A stretch of 64,000 nucleotides of DNA, taken from positions 1-64,000 of the forward strand of contig DASTBV010000113.1 in NCBI GenBank assembly GCA_035711805.1, given 5' to 3'. The stretch is from Gp6-AA40 sp035711805 (GTDB lineage: Bacteria; Acidobacteriota; Vicinamibacteria; Vicinamibacterales; UBA2999). The notes under the pieces were generated by a model that was given only the letters and a program-made list of their open reading frames with translations, had not been told where the DNA came from and did no database searches. Positions 1-9,070 of this stretch are shown piece after piece; position 1 is the first letter of the stretch; each line of letters opens with the position of its first letter. Made by a program: the position numbers and the translations under genes.

Positions 1-51
1 CGTGGGCATGGCGACGCGCGCGGCGCGCGGCGGCGACGAGCAATCGAGCAT
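1..51 (-). CDS. Possible start of a further gene in the nucleoside salvage operon (partial)
   Basis: On the minus strand an ATG overlaps the TGA of the purine nucleoside phosphorylase gene as TGATG, the same junction that this gene makes with the transporter before it. The frame stays open to the window edge and would encode about 17 residues starting MLDCSSPPRAAR. This is too short to recognise. The coupling suggests that the salvage operon continues past the window, perhaps with a deaminase or another catabolic enzyme, but that is only inference from position. Confidence 0.3.
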   Translation of the reverse strand, partial: MLDCSSPPRAARVAMPT

Positions 52-881
52 CAGAGCCTGGCAAGAATTTCCTCCAGCAGCGCGAGGAACGACCCGCGCA
101 CGCGGCGCGTCGTCTCCAGGACCTCTTCGTGGTTCAACGGCCCCGGCAGCACGCCGGCCGCCATGTTCGTGATGCACGAGATTCCGAGCACCTCGAGTCC
201 CATATGACGGGCGGCAATCGCTTCCGGCACCGTCGACATGCCGACGACATCGGCGCCGATGCTGCGGAAGAACCGGATCTCGGCCGGCGTTTCGTAGCTC
301 GGCCCCGGCGTCGCCAGGTAGACCCCGTGCGTCACCGGAACCCCCGCCGCCGCGGCCGCTTCATCCGCAAGCCGCCGCAGCCGCGGTGAATACACGTCCG
401 TCATGTCCGGAAAGCGGACGCCAAAGCGGTCGTCGTTCGGGCCGATGAGCGGATTCGACCCGAGGAGGTTGATGTGATCGTCGATGATCATCAACGCGCC
501 CTGCGCGAACGCCGTGTTGATTCCTCCGGCGGCGTTCGTGAGGATCACCTGCTTGACACCGAGCCGCCCCATGACGCGGATCGCGAACGCGACCGTGGAT
601 AGATCGTGTCCCTCGTAGAAGTGGGCACGGCCCGCCAGCGCGGCCACCCGCCTGGCTCCGAGACTGCCGATCACGAGACGCCCGCTGTGCCCGACGACCG
701 TTGACGGCGGCCAATGCGGCAAATCGCTGTATGGCGCCGCGACGGCATCGACGAGCTGGTCGGCGAAATCGCCCAGGCCGGAGCCGAGAACGACGGCAGT
801 GTCCGGCGGGGCACCACAGCGGCTGCGGATGTGTGACGCGGTCTCTTCGACGCGCTCGTAAATGTCCGGCGGCGGTGGCAT
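51..881 (-). CDS. punA: Purine nucleoside phosphorylase (trimeric PNP/MTAP type)
   Basis: Cleaves purine (deoxy)nucleosides with phosphate to free base and (deoxy)ribose-1-phosphate in the cytoplasm. Family signatures are visible: GSGLG near residue 33 (phosphate loop), VVGHSGRL near 62, AGRAHFYEGH near 83, LTNAAGGIN near 114, GPSYETPAE near 193 with the purine-site Glu, VGMSTVPE near 212 and CITNMAAG near 237 with the base-binding Asn. The Asn in that position favours 6-oxopurines (inosine, guanosine) in this family. Length of 276 residues is normal. The ATG at 881 shares its A with the transporter's TGA stop; a GTG one codon upstream (884) is also possible. Third visible gene of the salvage operon, after the phosphorylase and transporter. 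Confidence 0.94.
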   Translation of the reverse strand: MPPPPDIYERVEETASHIRSRCGAPPDTAVVLGSGLGDFADQLVDAVAAPYSDLPHWPPSTVVGHSGRLVIGSLGARRVAALAGRAHFYEGHDLSTVAFAIRVMGRLGVKQVILTNAAGGINTAFAQGALMIIDDHINLLGSNPLIGPNDDRFGVRFPDMTDVYSPRLRRLADEAAAAAGVPVTHGVYLATPGPSYETPAEIRFFRSIGADVVGMSTVPEAIAARHMGLEVLGISCITNMAAGVLPGPLNHEEVLETTRRVRGSFLALLEEILARL

Positions 882-2224
882 CACATCAACATCGAGGCAA
901 CGCAGGCGTTAATCAGCGTGGCGAGGAATCCGGCCAGCAACGCGCGTCCGCCGAGGCGCGCCAGATCGCCGCGACGGTTCGGCGCCATGCCGCCGATGCC
1001 TCCCAGCTGAATCCCAATCGAGGCGATATTCGCAAAACCTGTCAGCGCAAACGTGGCCAGCACGTACGAGCGCTCGCTGATCACACCCTTGTACTCGCCG
1101 GTCAACTTCACGAACGCCACGAACTCATTCGCCACCAGCTTGGTCCCGAGGAGGTCCGCCATCGGGCCAATGTCGGCGGCGGGCACTCCCATGAGGAAGG
1201 CGATCGGCGCAAAAATAACGGCAAACACGCGTGCCAGCGTCAGCCCTTCCCAGATCGATCCAAGGAGGAAGTCGAACAGCGCGATGAATGCCAGGAACGC
1301 GACCAGCATTGCCGCCACGTTCACCGCCAGCATGAGTCCATCCGACGCTCCGCCCGCGGCCGCGTCGATGACGTTGACGTGCAGCTTCTCGACGTTGACC
1401 GGCGCCTTGCCGGTCGTTTCCGGGTGTTCGAATTCCGGCAGCAGCAGCTTCGAGAGATAGAGGCCGCACGGCGCAGCCATGACGCTGGTCGTCAGAATAG
1501 CGATGGCGTCCGCGCCCAGCGCGATGTAGACGGCCATCACGCCCCCGGAAATGGTCGCCATGCCGCCAACCATCATCGCGAGCAGCTCCGACTGCGTCAT
1601 CCGCGGGACGAAGGGTTTGACGATGATGGGGGCCTCGGTCTGCCCCATGAAAACGTTGGCGGTAGCGGACAGCGTCTCTGCGCCGCTCGTCCGCATCAGG
1701 TACATCATCGCGCGTGCCATCACCCGCACGACGAATTGCAGCACGCCGAAGTAGTAGAGAACGGTAAAAAACGACGAGATGAAGATGATCGTCGGCAGGG
1801 CGGTGAACGCGAACACGAAGCCGTTGTCGGCGCCGAAGATCTCGGCCATTTTCGTCTGGTTGGCCAGCACGCCGAACACGAACGTCGAGCCGGCATTGGT
1901 GAACTCGAGGAATCGTCCGACGGCGCGGGCGACCGCCGCGAAAAATTCGTAGCCCGGACGGACGTCGCCGATCTGGAGGCGCAGAATCAGGAGCGCGAAC
2001 GCAAGCTGGAGGGCGATGCCCCACAGCACCGTGCGCCAGTTCACCCGACTGAGATCCGGCGAACACGCCGCCACGATGGCGATGAAACAGAGCGCACCGG
2101 CGGCGGCCTGACCGCGGTAGCCGACGACCTGACCGAGCAGCCACGACGCTGCGCCAAGCACGATCACAGCCCCGATGGCCATCAAGCGCAGCCGGCGGCT
2201 CGAGGCTGAACGCGGAGAATTCAT
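881..2224 (-). CDS. nupC: Concentrative nucleoside transporter (NupC/CNT family)
   Basis: Inner-membrane symporter importing nucleosides, placed between two nucleoside phosphorylases. The protein (447 residues) is strongly hydrophobic. CNT hallmarks are visible: FVFGVLANQ, TANVFMGQTEAPI (the substrate-site GQTEAP motif), NEFVAFVKL, and the C-terminal GFANIASIGIQLGG with GGMAP. An open frame continues upstream to 2551, but those residues are Arg/Pro-rich and overlap the phosphorylase gene out of frame. I chose the ATG at 2224, 8 nt after the phosphorylase stop; an in-frame ATG at 2245 (MHELDTP) overlapping that gene is possible. No strong Shine-Dalgarno precedes either, so coupling to the upstream gene is likely. 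Confidence 0.93.
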   Translation of the reverse strand: MNSPRSASSRRLRLMAIGAVIVLGAASWLLGQVVGYRGQAAAGALCFIAIVAACSPDLSRVNWRTVLWGIALQLAFALLILRLQIGDVRPGYEFFAAVARAVGRFLEFTNAGSTFVFGVLANQTKMAEIFGADNGFVFAFTALPTIIFISSFFTVLYYFGVLQFVVRVMARAMMYLMRTSGAETLSATANVFMGQTEAPIIVKPFVPRMTQSELLAMMVGGMATISGGVMAVYIALGADAIAILTTSVMAAPCGLYLSKLLLPEFEHPETTGKAPVNVEKLHVNVIDAAAGGASDGLMLAVNVAAMLVAFLAFIALFDFLLGSIWEGLTLARVFAVIFAPIAFLMGVPAADIGPMADLLGTKLVANEFVAFVKLTGEYKGVISERSYVLATFALTGFANIASIGIQLGGIGGMAPNRRGDLARLGGRALLAGFLATLINACVASMLM

Positions 2225-2232
2225 TGGCGTGT

Positions 2233-3537
2233 CTAATTCGTGCATATGTCGATGAGAATCGGCCGCGCCCGTGGCGCGGTCTCGCCGATGGTAATCGCCC
2301 GCTCCGCGAAGGCACGGGCGACGTCGAACGTACTGGCGGTGTTTGTCAGAAGAGTCAGAACGGTGTCGCCGGCTGATACCTTGTGGCCGACAGGCGCGGC
2401 GATCAGCACACCGGCACCGTGATCGATCCGCTCGCCGGCGCGCTCGCGTCCGGCGCCGAGCGCGATTGCGGCCCGCCCCACCAGTTCGGCACCGAGCCGC
2501 AGGACATACCCCGAGCGTGGCGCCGCGACCTCCGTCCGGTACGCGGCCCACGGGAGCCGTTGATAGTCGTCGACGACCGCTGCATCACCACCCTGGCGCT
2601 CGATGATGGCGCGGAGTTTCGCCAGCGCCTCGCCCGACTCGATCGCGTGCCGGACCGCGCGTCCGGCGCTGCCCGCGTCGTACCGGCCGGACATGATCAA
2701 CATCCGTGTGGCGACAATCAGGGTCAGCTCCACGAGATCAGCAGGTCCACGCCCTTTCAGCACCTCGATGCATTCGATGATCTCGACGGCGTTCCCGACG
2801 GCATGGCCAATCGGTGCATCCATGCGCGTGATGAGTGCCTCGGTGCGAAGACCCGCACGCGCCCCGATTTCCACCAGCGATTGGGCCAGCACCCGCGCAT
2901 CCTGCTCGGTCTTCATGAACGCACCGTCGCCACACTTCACATCGAGGACGAGCGCGGTGGATCCTTCCGCCAGCTTCTTGCTCATGATTGAAGCCGAGAT
3001 GAGCGGGATGCTTTCGATGGTCGCCGTGACGTCGCGCAGCGCGTAAATCTTCTTGTCCGCGGGCGCCAGCGCCGGCGACTGCCCGACGATCGCCGCGCCG
3101 ACGTCGCGCATCAACTGATTGAACTCCGCGATGCTTGCGTCAACGCGAAAGCCGGGAATCGATTCCAGTTTGTCGACGGTCCCGCCGGTGTGGCCCAGCG
3201 CTCGCCCGGACATCTTCGGAACCGCCACGCCGCACGCCGCGACCACAGGAACCACGATGATGGAGACCTTGTCTCCGACGCCGCCGGTGCTGTGTTTGCC
3301 GACCTTCGGTCCAGGAATGCCCGACAGGTCCAAACGGTCGCCGGAGGCGACCATCGCCTCGGTCAGCGCGGCCGTCTCCTCCCCGTTCATGCCCCGCAGC
3401 ACGATGGCCATCAGCAGCGCGGCGGCCTGGTAATCGGGCACCGAGCCGTCGACGACGCCACGGACGAACACGTCGATCTCCGGGCGCGTCAGGGCCTGCC
3501 CGTCGCGCTTACGGGCGATGACATCCGCGAATCGCAT
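2233..3537 (-). CDS. deoA: Thymidine/pyrimidine-nucleoside phosphorylase
   Basis: Phosphorolyses thymidine and other pyrimidine (deoxy)nucleosides in the cytoplasm, yielding base and (deoxy)ribose-1-phosphate. At 434 residues it matches the family. The phosphate-binding KHSTGGVGDK lies at residues 81-90, the family signature MSGRALGHTGGTVDKLE at 109-125, and the catalytic-domain segments SIMSKKLAEGSTALVLDVK and GDGAFMK follow. The C-terminal swivel domain includes APVGHKVSAGDTVLTL. The sequence does not decide between deoA (thymidine) and pdp (broad pyrimidine) specificity. First gene of the minus-strand salvage operon. A TATATT hexamer at 3551-3556 on the minus strand lies just upstream of its ATG and could be a -10 element. 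Confidence 0.94.
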   Translation of the reverse strand: MRFADVIARKRDGQALTRPEIDVFVRGVVDGSVPDYQAAALLMAIVLRGMNGEETAALTEAMVASGDRLDLSGIPGPKVGKHSTGGVGDKVSIIVVPVVAACGVAVPKMSGRALGHTGGTVDKLESIPGFRVDASIAEFNQLMRDVGAAIVGQSPALAPADKKIYALRDVTATIESIPLISASIMSKKLAEGSTALVLDVKCGDGAFMKTEQDARVLAQSLVEIGARAGLRTEALITRMDAPIGHAVGNAVEIIECIEVLKGRGPADLVELTLIVATRMLIMSGRYDAGSAGRAVRHAIESGEALAKLRAIIERQGGDAAVVDDYQRLPWAAYRTEVAAPRSGYVLRLGAELVGRAAIALGAGRERAGERIDHGAGVLIAAPVGHKVSAGDTVLTLLTNTASTFDVARAFAERAITIGETAPRARPILIDICTN

Positions 3538-3852
3538 GGGGAGCCGCCCAAATATATGCCAGTCGCGCCGGGACGGTCTGCGAAGCAGACCGTCAAGCAG
3601 ACTCTGTTCGTCGGGTCGCGTCGCGACCCGACGTGGCGAAGGCGGATGTCAGTCCCGCCGAAGCCGCGCCGCAGCGGAAGGCGGGCGTGCCCGCCGGAGC
3701 CCGCCCAGCGGCGAAGGCGGGCGCCAGTCACGCCGAAGCCTCGGCGAAGGCGGATGACTGCAGGAGCGGGCAAAAAGCCACGATAAATGGGGAGACGCGG
3801 GTCCCCGCCACCGTGAAATTGTGAGCAATTACCGAACACTGTCGCCCACGAA
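3538..3852. repeat. Divergent spacer filled with dispersed palindromic repeats
   Basis: This 315-bp spacer lies between the divergent phosphorylase and HEAT-protein genes. It holds two perfect hairpins, a 10-bp stem with a GAA loop at 3572-3594 (arms GACGGTCTGC / GCAGACCGTC) and a 12-bp stem with a 1-nt loop at 3609-3633 (CGTCGGGTCGCG / CGCGACCCGACG). From about 3634 to 3770 come degenerate repeats of the type CGCCGAAGCC and GCGGAAGGCGGGCG. Short open frames here have unnatural composition and are not called as genes. Promoters for both flanking genes must lie here or be embedded in the repeats. Confidence 0.75.
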
Positions 3853-6096
3853 ATGACATTCTCTGCGCCCGCCGCCGAGCCGCTGCCGGTCGACCAGAGC
3901 ACGGCACTCGCCGAATTCGCCCGTGCCTGCAAATCTGCCGCACGGTCCGTGTCGCTCTATCCCGGCACGCATCCCGCGATTGCGGCTTCCTTGTCCCGCG
4001 TCACGTCGGCCGGGAAACGGCTGACGGCCGCCGGCGACGTCACGCTCGGCATCCATCCAGACATGCTCGTCGTCGATGGCCGCGCACCCGCCAGACCGGA
4101 CACCGCGATCGGCGAACTTGCCGCATTGCTCCATGACCGGCTGGTCGGGGAACTTCGCGTCACGCGCGAGGCCGCGGCCGAGGATTGGCATTCCCTCCTC
4201 CTGATCCTGTCTCGGCCACCGGAGGAGTTGATCCAGGACGGCGGCGTGGCCAAGGCCTGGGCCGCGTCCGACCGTACTCACCTCGACATCCGGGAGATCG
4301 ACTACGCGGAGGTGCTCCGGGAACGCGCCGGCGGCGAGGAGGCGGCGTGGGACCGCATCATTGCCTGCTGCCTGCAGGGCGAAACGGCCGCCCTCGACGA
4401 TCGAGCGCTGGCCGCGCTTGTCGCGACGGTGACCGATCCAGAGCGCTTCGGCGAGCTGCTCGCGCGGCTCCAGGCGTCGTCCGCCGTGGCCGGTGCGGGC
4501 ATGGGCGCGACGGCGGCGGCGCTGCTGCAGCTGCTGCGTACGGCGGTTGACGCGGCCGCGGCCGAGGGGATCGACACCGAACGCGTCCTCGACACGATGG
4601 CGGCGTCGATGTCGCGGCTGACCCCGGAGATGCTGCTCGGCGTGCTCGCGGCGCGGAAAGCCGGCAGCCCTGAAGAGGCGGCGGTCGCTCGGTCGGTCGT
4701 CGATCGCATGAGCGACGACACGATTGCGTCGTTTGTCGCGAACTCCGTGGCCGTCGATCGCGGGGCTACCGAACGTCTCGCACATGCATTCGAAGCGCTG
4801 GTAACGGAGTCGGAGCGAAAGGAACAGCTGCTCGCGCTCGCCGAGGGGAAGGCGCGCGCGTCGGATCTCGGCAAGGAAGCGAGCTTCGACGATCTGTGGC
4901 GCGCCGCTGCCGACATGCTGACGTCGTATTCGGACAAGAAGTACGTGTCCGACGAGTACGGTCGTGAGCTGTCCTTCGCGAGAACGCGCGCCGTTGAAGT
5001 AGAGCGCGTGGCCGACGACCCGCCGCAGCGCGTTCAGCAGTGGCTCGACACGATCGATGACAACGCGCTGCGCGAACTGGACGGGCAGCTGCTCCTCGAT
5101 CTCCTGCGCATCGAGGACGACCCGATTCGCTGGTCGGCACTGGCGGCGATCGTGGCGGCGGAAGTCGAACGGCGGGTGCTCCTCGGCGAACTCGAAGCCG
5201 TCGAAAGCCTCGCCTCGGCAATCCTGCGCGAACAGCACGCGGGCGGGCGCGGCCTCCTGGTGTCGGCGGCCGCTGGCGTCGCGGACAAGCTGTCCACGGG
5301 CCCGCTCCTTCGCCACCTCGTTTCGCAACTGCGGACGGCTGACGATCGTGGCGTCGCCGCCGCCGCGCGCCTGTGCCACGCGATCGGCGCGGGAGCCGTG
5401 CGTCCGCTCGCCGAAGCGCTGGCGGTTGAGGAAAACAGCAAGGCCATCCGCGCGCTGCGCGAGATCCTCCTCGATTTCGGCGCCGTTGGCCGCAGCTCCG
5501 TCGAACAGTTGAAGACCTCGACGAATCCGGCCGTGCGCCGCACGGCCATCGATCTGCTGCGGGTGTTCGGCGGGGACGAGGCGCTGCCCGAGCTCGAGTC
5601 CCTGCTCGGGGACGCCGACCAGCAGGTTCAGCGCGACGCCGTGCGCGCCATCGTTCAGATCGGGTCCGGCGCCGCCTACGCCATCCTGCAGCGCGCGCTC
5701 AGCTCGGGGGGCACATCCCGCGACGCCATCGTTCAGCAGCTCATTTCGATGCGCGACGACAAGGCCATTCCCCTCCTCTGTCACGTGCTGTCCACCACCA
5801 GCCCTGGCGGGGCGATGACGGCGGCACACCTGCACATCATGGAAGCGCTGGGCGGTTTGACGGCCGATCCACAGTCAACGCACGCGCTGCGGCTCGCTCT
5901 CCATCGCGGCACGTGGTGGGCACCGTCCAGGACGGCGCGGCTGCGCGAGGCAGCGGCAACGGCACTGCAGCGGATCGGATCACCGGAAACCGCGGCGGTT
6001 CTCGAAGAGGCCGCCACCACCGGCAGCCGCGGGGTTCGCAAGATCGCCCGAGCCGCCGCATCGGCCGGCACGCGACGCGAACGGAAGAGCGCATGA
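3853..6096 (+). CDS. HEAT-repeat protein with the same N-terminal module as the HD-GYP protein
   Basis: A cytoplasmic 747-residue protein without signal peptide or membrane segment. Residues ~10-150 form a module with a SLYPGTHPAI segment and LGIHPDMLVVDGRAP, which aligns by eye with LYAPDHPIV and LTIGIVEEDLVVGDTPV of the next gene. The rest is alpha-helical; residues ~500-740 show HEAT/PBS-like repeats such as NPAVRRTAIDLLRVFGGDEA, DADQQVQRDAVRAIVQIG and DKAIPLLCHVLS. HEAT proteins are scaffolds for protein contacts and no catalytic motif is seen. It overlaps the HD-GYP gene by ATGA, so the two are co-translated and probably partners, perhaps in c-di-GMP signalling or surface behaviour (inference). 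Confidence 0.85.
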   Translation: MTFSAPAAEPLPVDQSTALAEFARACKSAARSVSLYPGTHPAIAASLSRVTSAGKRLTAAGDVTLGIHPDMLVVDGRAPARPDTAIGELAALLHDRLVGELRVTREAAAEDWHSLLLILSRPPEELIQDGGVAKAWAASDRTHLDIREIDYAEVLRERAGGEEAAWDRIIACCLQGETAALDDRALAALVATVTDPERFGELLARLQASSAVAGAGMGATAAALLQLLRTAVDAAAAEGIDTERVLDTMAASMSRLTPEMLLGVLAARKAGSPEEAAVARSVVDRMSDDTIASFVANSVAVDRGATERLAHAFEALVTESERKEQLLALAEGKARASDLGKEASFDDLWRAAADMLTSYSDKKYVSDEYGRELSFARTRAVEVERVADDPPQRVQQWLDTIDDNALRELDGQLLLDLLRIEDDPIRWSALAAIVAAEVERRVLLGELEAVESLASAILREQHAGGRGLLVSAAAGVADKLSTGPLLRHLVSQLRTADDRGVAAAARLCHAIGAGAVRPLAEALAVEENSKAIRALREILLDFGAVGRSSVEQLKTSTNPAVRRTAIDLLRVFGGDEALPELESLLGDADQQVQRDAVRAIVQIGSGAAYAILQRALSSGGTSRDAIVQQLISMRDDKAIPLLCHVLSTTSPGGAMTAAHLHIMEALGGLTADPQSTHALRLALHRGTWWAPSRTARLREAAATALQRIGSPETAAVLEEAATTGSRGVRKIARAAASAGTRRERKSA

Positions 6097-7442
6097 GCAC
6101 CACCACGCGCGCCCGCATCGCCGAGGAACTCGCCCGCCGCCTGGCCGCGGCGCTGCGCGGCGCCCAGCTGTATGCGCCCGATCATCCGATCGTCAAGCGC
6201 AACGTCGCCGCGCTTGCGGAAACGATTACCGTGGCACTCGCCGCTCACGCCACGCTGACCATCGGCATCGTCGAGGAAGATCTCGTCGTCGGCGATACGC
6301 CGGTGCCGCGTGCCGCAGAAACCATGGGCGAGCTGATGCGCCGCCTCCAGCAGGCCGGCATCGAGCGCATCGTGATCGAGGACGGGGTCGAGCCGGAGGA
6401 AATCACCGAGCTCGTGCAGACCGTCGCACGAGCCGAACGGGGCACCGCACCACCCGCGCCGCGGCTGCAGCACATCCGCGTCGGGAAGCTGCAGGTCGAG
6501 CAGCGCGTCGAAGCGGTCGGCGATATGGCCACGTTCCAGCACCTGTACCAGGACGCGGTCGGCATTGCCGAACGGCTGTGGGACAGCGCGACCACCGAGG
6601 GAAAGCCGGACGCCGACGCCGCGCGCGGCATTGTCGACTCACTGGCGCAGGCGGTCGCGCAGAACCGGACGGCGCTGCTGGCCCTGACCGCGCTCAAGAA
6701 CTACGACAACTACACGTTCACCCACATGGTGAACGTGTCGATCCTGACCATGGGTCAGGGACGCGGGCTGGGGATCGACGGCGCCGCGCTCCGCCAGCTT
6801 GGTCTTGCCGCGCTGCTGCATGACATTGGCAAGGTGAGGACACCGCCGGAGATTCTCAACAAGACCGAGCAGCTGACCGACCGGGAGTTCGAGATCCTGA
6901 AGCGGCACACCGTGGACGGCGCGCAGATTCTGCGGACGACGCCGGAAGTGCCGGCGCTCGCCCCTGTGGTCGCGTTCGAGCATCATCTGCGCGCTGACGG
7001 CACCGGCTATCCGCGCGGCGTGTCGCGGCCCGAACTGAACGTGGCGACGATGCTGTGCGGAATCTCCGACGTCTACGACGCGATGCGATCGCAGCGGGTG
7101 TATCAACAGGCGTTTCCCACCGATCGCATTCTGTCCGTCCTGCAGAGAAACGACGGCAAGCAGTTCGATCAGAATCTCGTACGGCGGTTCGTGCAGCTGG
7201 TTGGGATCTATCCTGCCGGCAACCTCGTCCGCCTCGACAGCGGGGAGACCGCCGTCGTCACCAAGGCCTACGCGCCCGACCCGTACCGGCCGCGAGTAAA
7301 GGTTCTCTTCGCCGCCGATCGGACGCCGATCCCGCGGCCATTCGAAGTCAATCTGTGGGAAGGGCATGAAGGATTCGCCGGCGCCATCCAGGCGCCGCTC
7401 GATCCGGCGGAGTACGGAATCGACCCGCTCGTCCACATGTAG
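6093..7442 (+). CDS. HD-GYP domain protein, predicted cyclic-di-GMP phosphodiesterase
   Basis: The ATG at 6093 overlaps the HEAT gene's TGA; the longer upstream frame lies inside that gene and is rejected. The N-terminal ~150 residues repeat the module of the neighbour (LYAPDHPIV, then VEEDLVVGDTPV). The HD-GYP catalytic domain follows: LLHDIGKVRTPPEIL with the HD dyad at 243-244, HHLRADGTGYPRG with HH at 297-298 and GYP at 305-307. These are the metal ligands and signature of c-di-GMP-hydrolysing HD-GYP enzymes, so the enzyme looks active (449 residues). A small C-terminal domain (GNLVRLDSGETAVVTKA) is common in this family. No receiver domain or membrane segment is visible, so the N-terminal module and the HEAT partner probably supply the input. 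Confidence 0.9.
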   Translation: MSTTTRARIAEELARRLAAALRGAQLYAPDHPIVKRNVAALAETITVALAAHATLTIGIVEEDLVVGDTPVPRAAETMGELMRRLQQAGIERIVIEDGVEPEEITELVQTVARAERGTAPPAPRLQHIRVGKLQVEQRVEAVGDMATFQHLYQDAVGIAERLWDSATTEGKPDADAARGIVDSLAQAVAQNRTALLALTALKNYDNYTFTHMVNVSILTMGQGRGLGIDGAALRQLGLAALLHDIGKVRTPPEILNKTEQLTDREFEILKRHTVDGAQILRTTPEVPALAPVVAFEHHLRADGTGYPRGVSRPELNVATMLCGISDVYDAMRSQRVYQQAFPTDRILSVLQRNDGKQFDQNLVRRFVQLVGIYPAGNLVRLDSGETAVVTKAYAPDPYRPRVKVLFAADRTPIPRPFEVNLWEGHEGFAGAIQAPLDPAEYGIDPLVHM

Positions 7443-7451
7443 ATGCCAGTG

Positions 7452-7473
7452 GCTTCCGCGTTAAGGCGGAAGC
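7452..7473. repeat. Short dispersed hairpin, GCTTCCGC family
   Basis: Arms GCTTCCGC (7452-7459) and GCGGAAGC (7466-7473) around a 6-nt loop, preceded by AGTG. A closely similar hairpin (CTTCCGCCGT / ACGGCGGAAG, also after GTGG or CTGTGG) lies at 47544-47563. It has no T-run, and a TACAAT hexamer follows at once, so it is better read as a dispersed repeat than as a terminator. Confidence 0.6.
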
Positions 7474-7479
7474 TACAAT
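7474..7479 (+). promoter_or_regulatory. Candidate -10 element (TACAAT) for the subtilase operon
   Basis: TACAAT matches the sigma-70 -10 consensus at 5 of 6 positions and would give a leader of about 34 nt before the ATG at 7520, which has GAGG about 7 nt upstream. No convincing -35 is visible because that position is occupied by the hairpin at 7452-7473. Tentative. Confidence 0.3.
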
Positions 7480-7519
7480 GATCGCACCTGCCTGACTCGC
7501 CAACGTTCTCGAGGTCTTC

Positions 7520-9070
7520 ATGAGCATACGGAGACGGGCGCGCGCGCATGCCGCCGCGTTCATCGGCGGCGCATTGTGGTTGGCCACGGTCGCCGCCCAG
7601 GATCTGTTGCCGAACGCCGGACGGCGATCGGCCTCGCCGCTCGCCGTGACCGCCATCGACGGCGGCCTGCACTCGAGCGCCGCGCCGCGCGCCGCACTCA
7701 AGGCGACCGATTCGCATACGCGGCGGATGCCCGCCAGTGGCCGCTACGTCCGAGGCAGCGTCATCGTGAAATTCAGGGCCGGCACATCCGCCGCGCGGAA
7801 GGCGGACCTCGTGGCGCTCGTTGCCGGACGCTCCACGCCGAGCCTTCCCTACGCGGAGTTCGATCTCGTCGCAGTCGATCCGGCTGTCGATCCCGAGGCG
7901 GTGGCCAGCCGGCTCTCGGCGCAGCCGGATGTCGCTTACGCCCAGGCGCGCTATCGGGTACGGCCGCTCTTCCGGCCCAATGACCCGCTCTACGGGCTGC
8001 AGTGGAACTTCACGTCGCTCGACATGGAACGCGCCTGGGACATCAACCCCGGCTCATCGCCCTCGGTGACTGTGGCGGTCCTCGATAGCGGGATGGCCTA
8101 CACGAACGTGTCGCTCCAGTTCGTTCAATTCAGCCCGCAGACGATCGACGGCGTTGTCTACCCTGCGCTTGGGACGGCGAGCGTTCCGTTTGCGGCTGCG
8201 CCGGAGCTCGGGGCCTCCGACAGGTTCGTGTCTCCCTACGATTTCATCTGGGATGACCCGCAGCCGGTGGACCTGCATGGTCACGGGACGCACGTCGCGG
8301 GGACAATCGGCCAGGTGACGAACAACGCGGCGGGCGTCGCGGGGATCGCGTTCAACGTGAAGCTGATGCCGGTCAAGGTGATTGATGGCTTCTGGGACGA
8401 GTATTTCGAGAGCCCGTTCTTCGGCACCGACGACGTCGTCGCCCGAGGCATACGCTACGCGGTAGACAACGGCGCGAAAGTGATCAATCTGAGCATCGGT
8501 CGCGACGGACCGCCGGCACCTGCGGTGCGCGAAGCCGTCCAGTATGCCGTGGGCCGCGGCGCATTTCTCGCCGTTGCAGGAGGAAACGAGTTTCTCGAGG
8601 GCAACCCGGTCGCGCGCTTCGCGGAGTTTGCGCAGCAGATCAACGGCATGGTGTCGGTCGGCGCGATCGGCTCGGACCGGCAGCGCGCGACGTATTCCAG
8701 CACGGGACCGTATATCGAACTGGTGGCACCCGGGGGTGATTTCGACCGCGGTGGTGTCAACGGCATGATCCTGCAGCAGACCTACGACTTCGATTTCACC
8801 GACACCTTCCTGAACGGAGCGGGCGGTTTCCGTCCCCCGCGCTTCGACGTCTTTGCCTACATCTTCGCTCAGGGGACCTCGATGTCCACGGCCCACGTGT
8901 CGGGCCTGGCGGCGCTGCTCTATCAGCAGGGAATTACGAAACCTTCGGCAATCGAAGCGGCCATGAAGCGCTCGGCTACCGACCTCGGCCCCGCAGGCCG
9001 TGACGATCAGTACGGCCACGGCCTGATCAACGCGCGCGCCGCCCTGCGCGGTCTCGGTATCGTCCGATGA
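7520..9070 (+). CDS. Secreted subtilisin-like serine protease (S8 family)
   Basis: Predicted exported endopeptidase of 516 residues. The N-terminus has a basic start and a hydrophobic stretch ending WLATVAAQDL, a plausible signal peptide. A propeptide-like region (YVRGSVIVKFRAGTS... ending DVAYAQARYRV, ~residues 75-150) resembles inhibitor-type prodomains. The catalytic triad is complete: Asp189 in VAVLDSGMAY, His255 in HGHGTHVAG and Ser454 in QGTSMSTAHVSGLAALL. No C-terminal anchor is seen, so it is probably released or periplasmic. The ATG is preceded by GAGG. Its TGA overlaps the next ATG, and it heads a run of six genes joined by 4-bp overlaps that leads into an ECF sigma factor. Confidence 0.92.
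   Translation: MSIRRRARAHAAAFIGGALWLATVAAQDLLPNAGRRSASPLAVTAIDGGLHSSAAPRAALKATDSHTRRMPASGRYVRGSVIVKFRAGTSAARKADLVALVAGRSTPSLPYAEFDLVAVDPAVDPEAVASRLSAQPDVAYAQARYRVRPLFRPNDPLYGLQWNFTSLDMERAWDINPGSSPSVTVAVLDSGMAYTNVSLQFVQFSPQTIDGVVYPALGTASVPFAAAPELGASDRFVSPYDFIWDDPQPVDLHGHGTHVAGTIGQVTNNAAGVAGIAFNVKLMPVKVIDGFWDEYFESPFFGTDDVVARGIRYAVDNGAKVINLSIGRDGPPAPAVREAVQYAVGRGAFLAVAGGNEFLEGNPVARFAEFAQQINGMVSVGAIGSDRQRATYSSTGPYIELVAPGGDFDRGGVNGMILQQTYDFDFTDTFLNGAGGFRPPRFDVFAYIFAQGTSMSTAHVSGLAALLYQQGITKPSAIEAAMKRSATDLGPAGRDDQYGHGLINARAALRGLGIVR

Noticed and set aside
701..2209. 502-codon open frame on the plus strand opposite nupC
   Set aside because: Arg/His/Gln-rich composition with no domain, exactly opposite a well-supported transporter; it is a typical GC-rich antisense shadow.
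3829..5835. 668-codon open frame opposite the HEAT gene
   Set aside because: Highly Arg/Gly/Asp-rich without motifs; the HEAT frame has repeats and is coupled to the HD-GYP gene.
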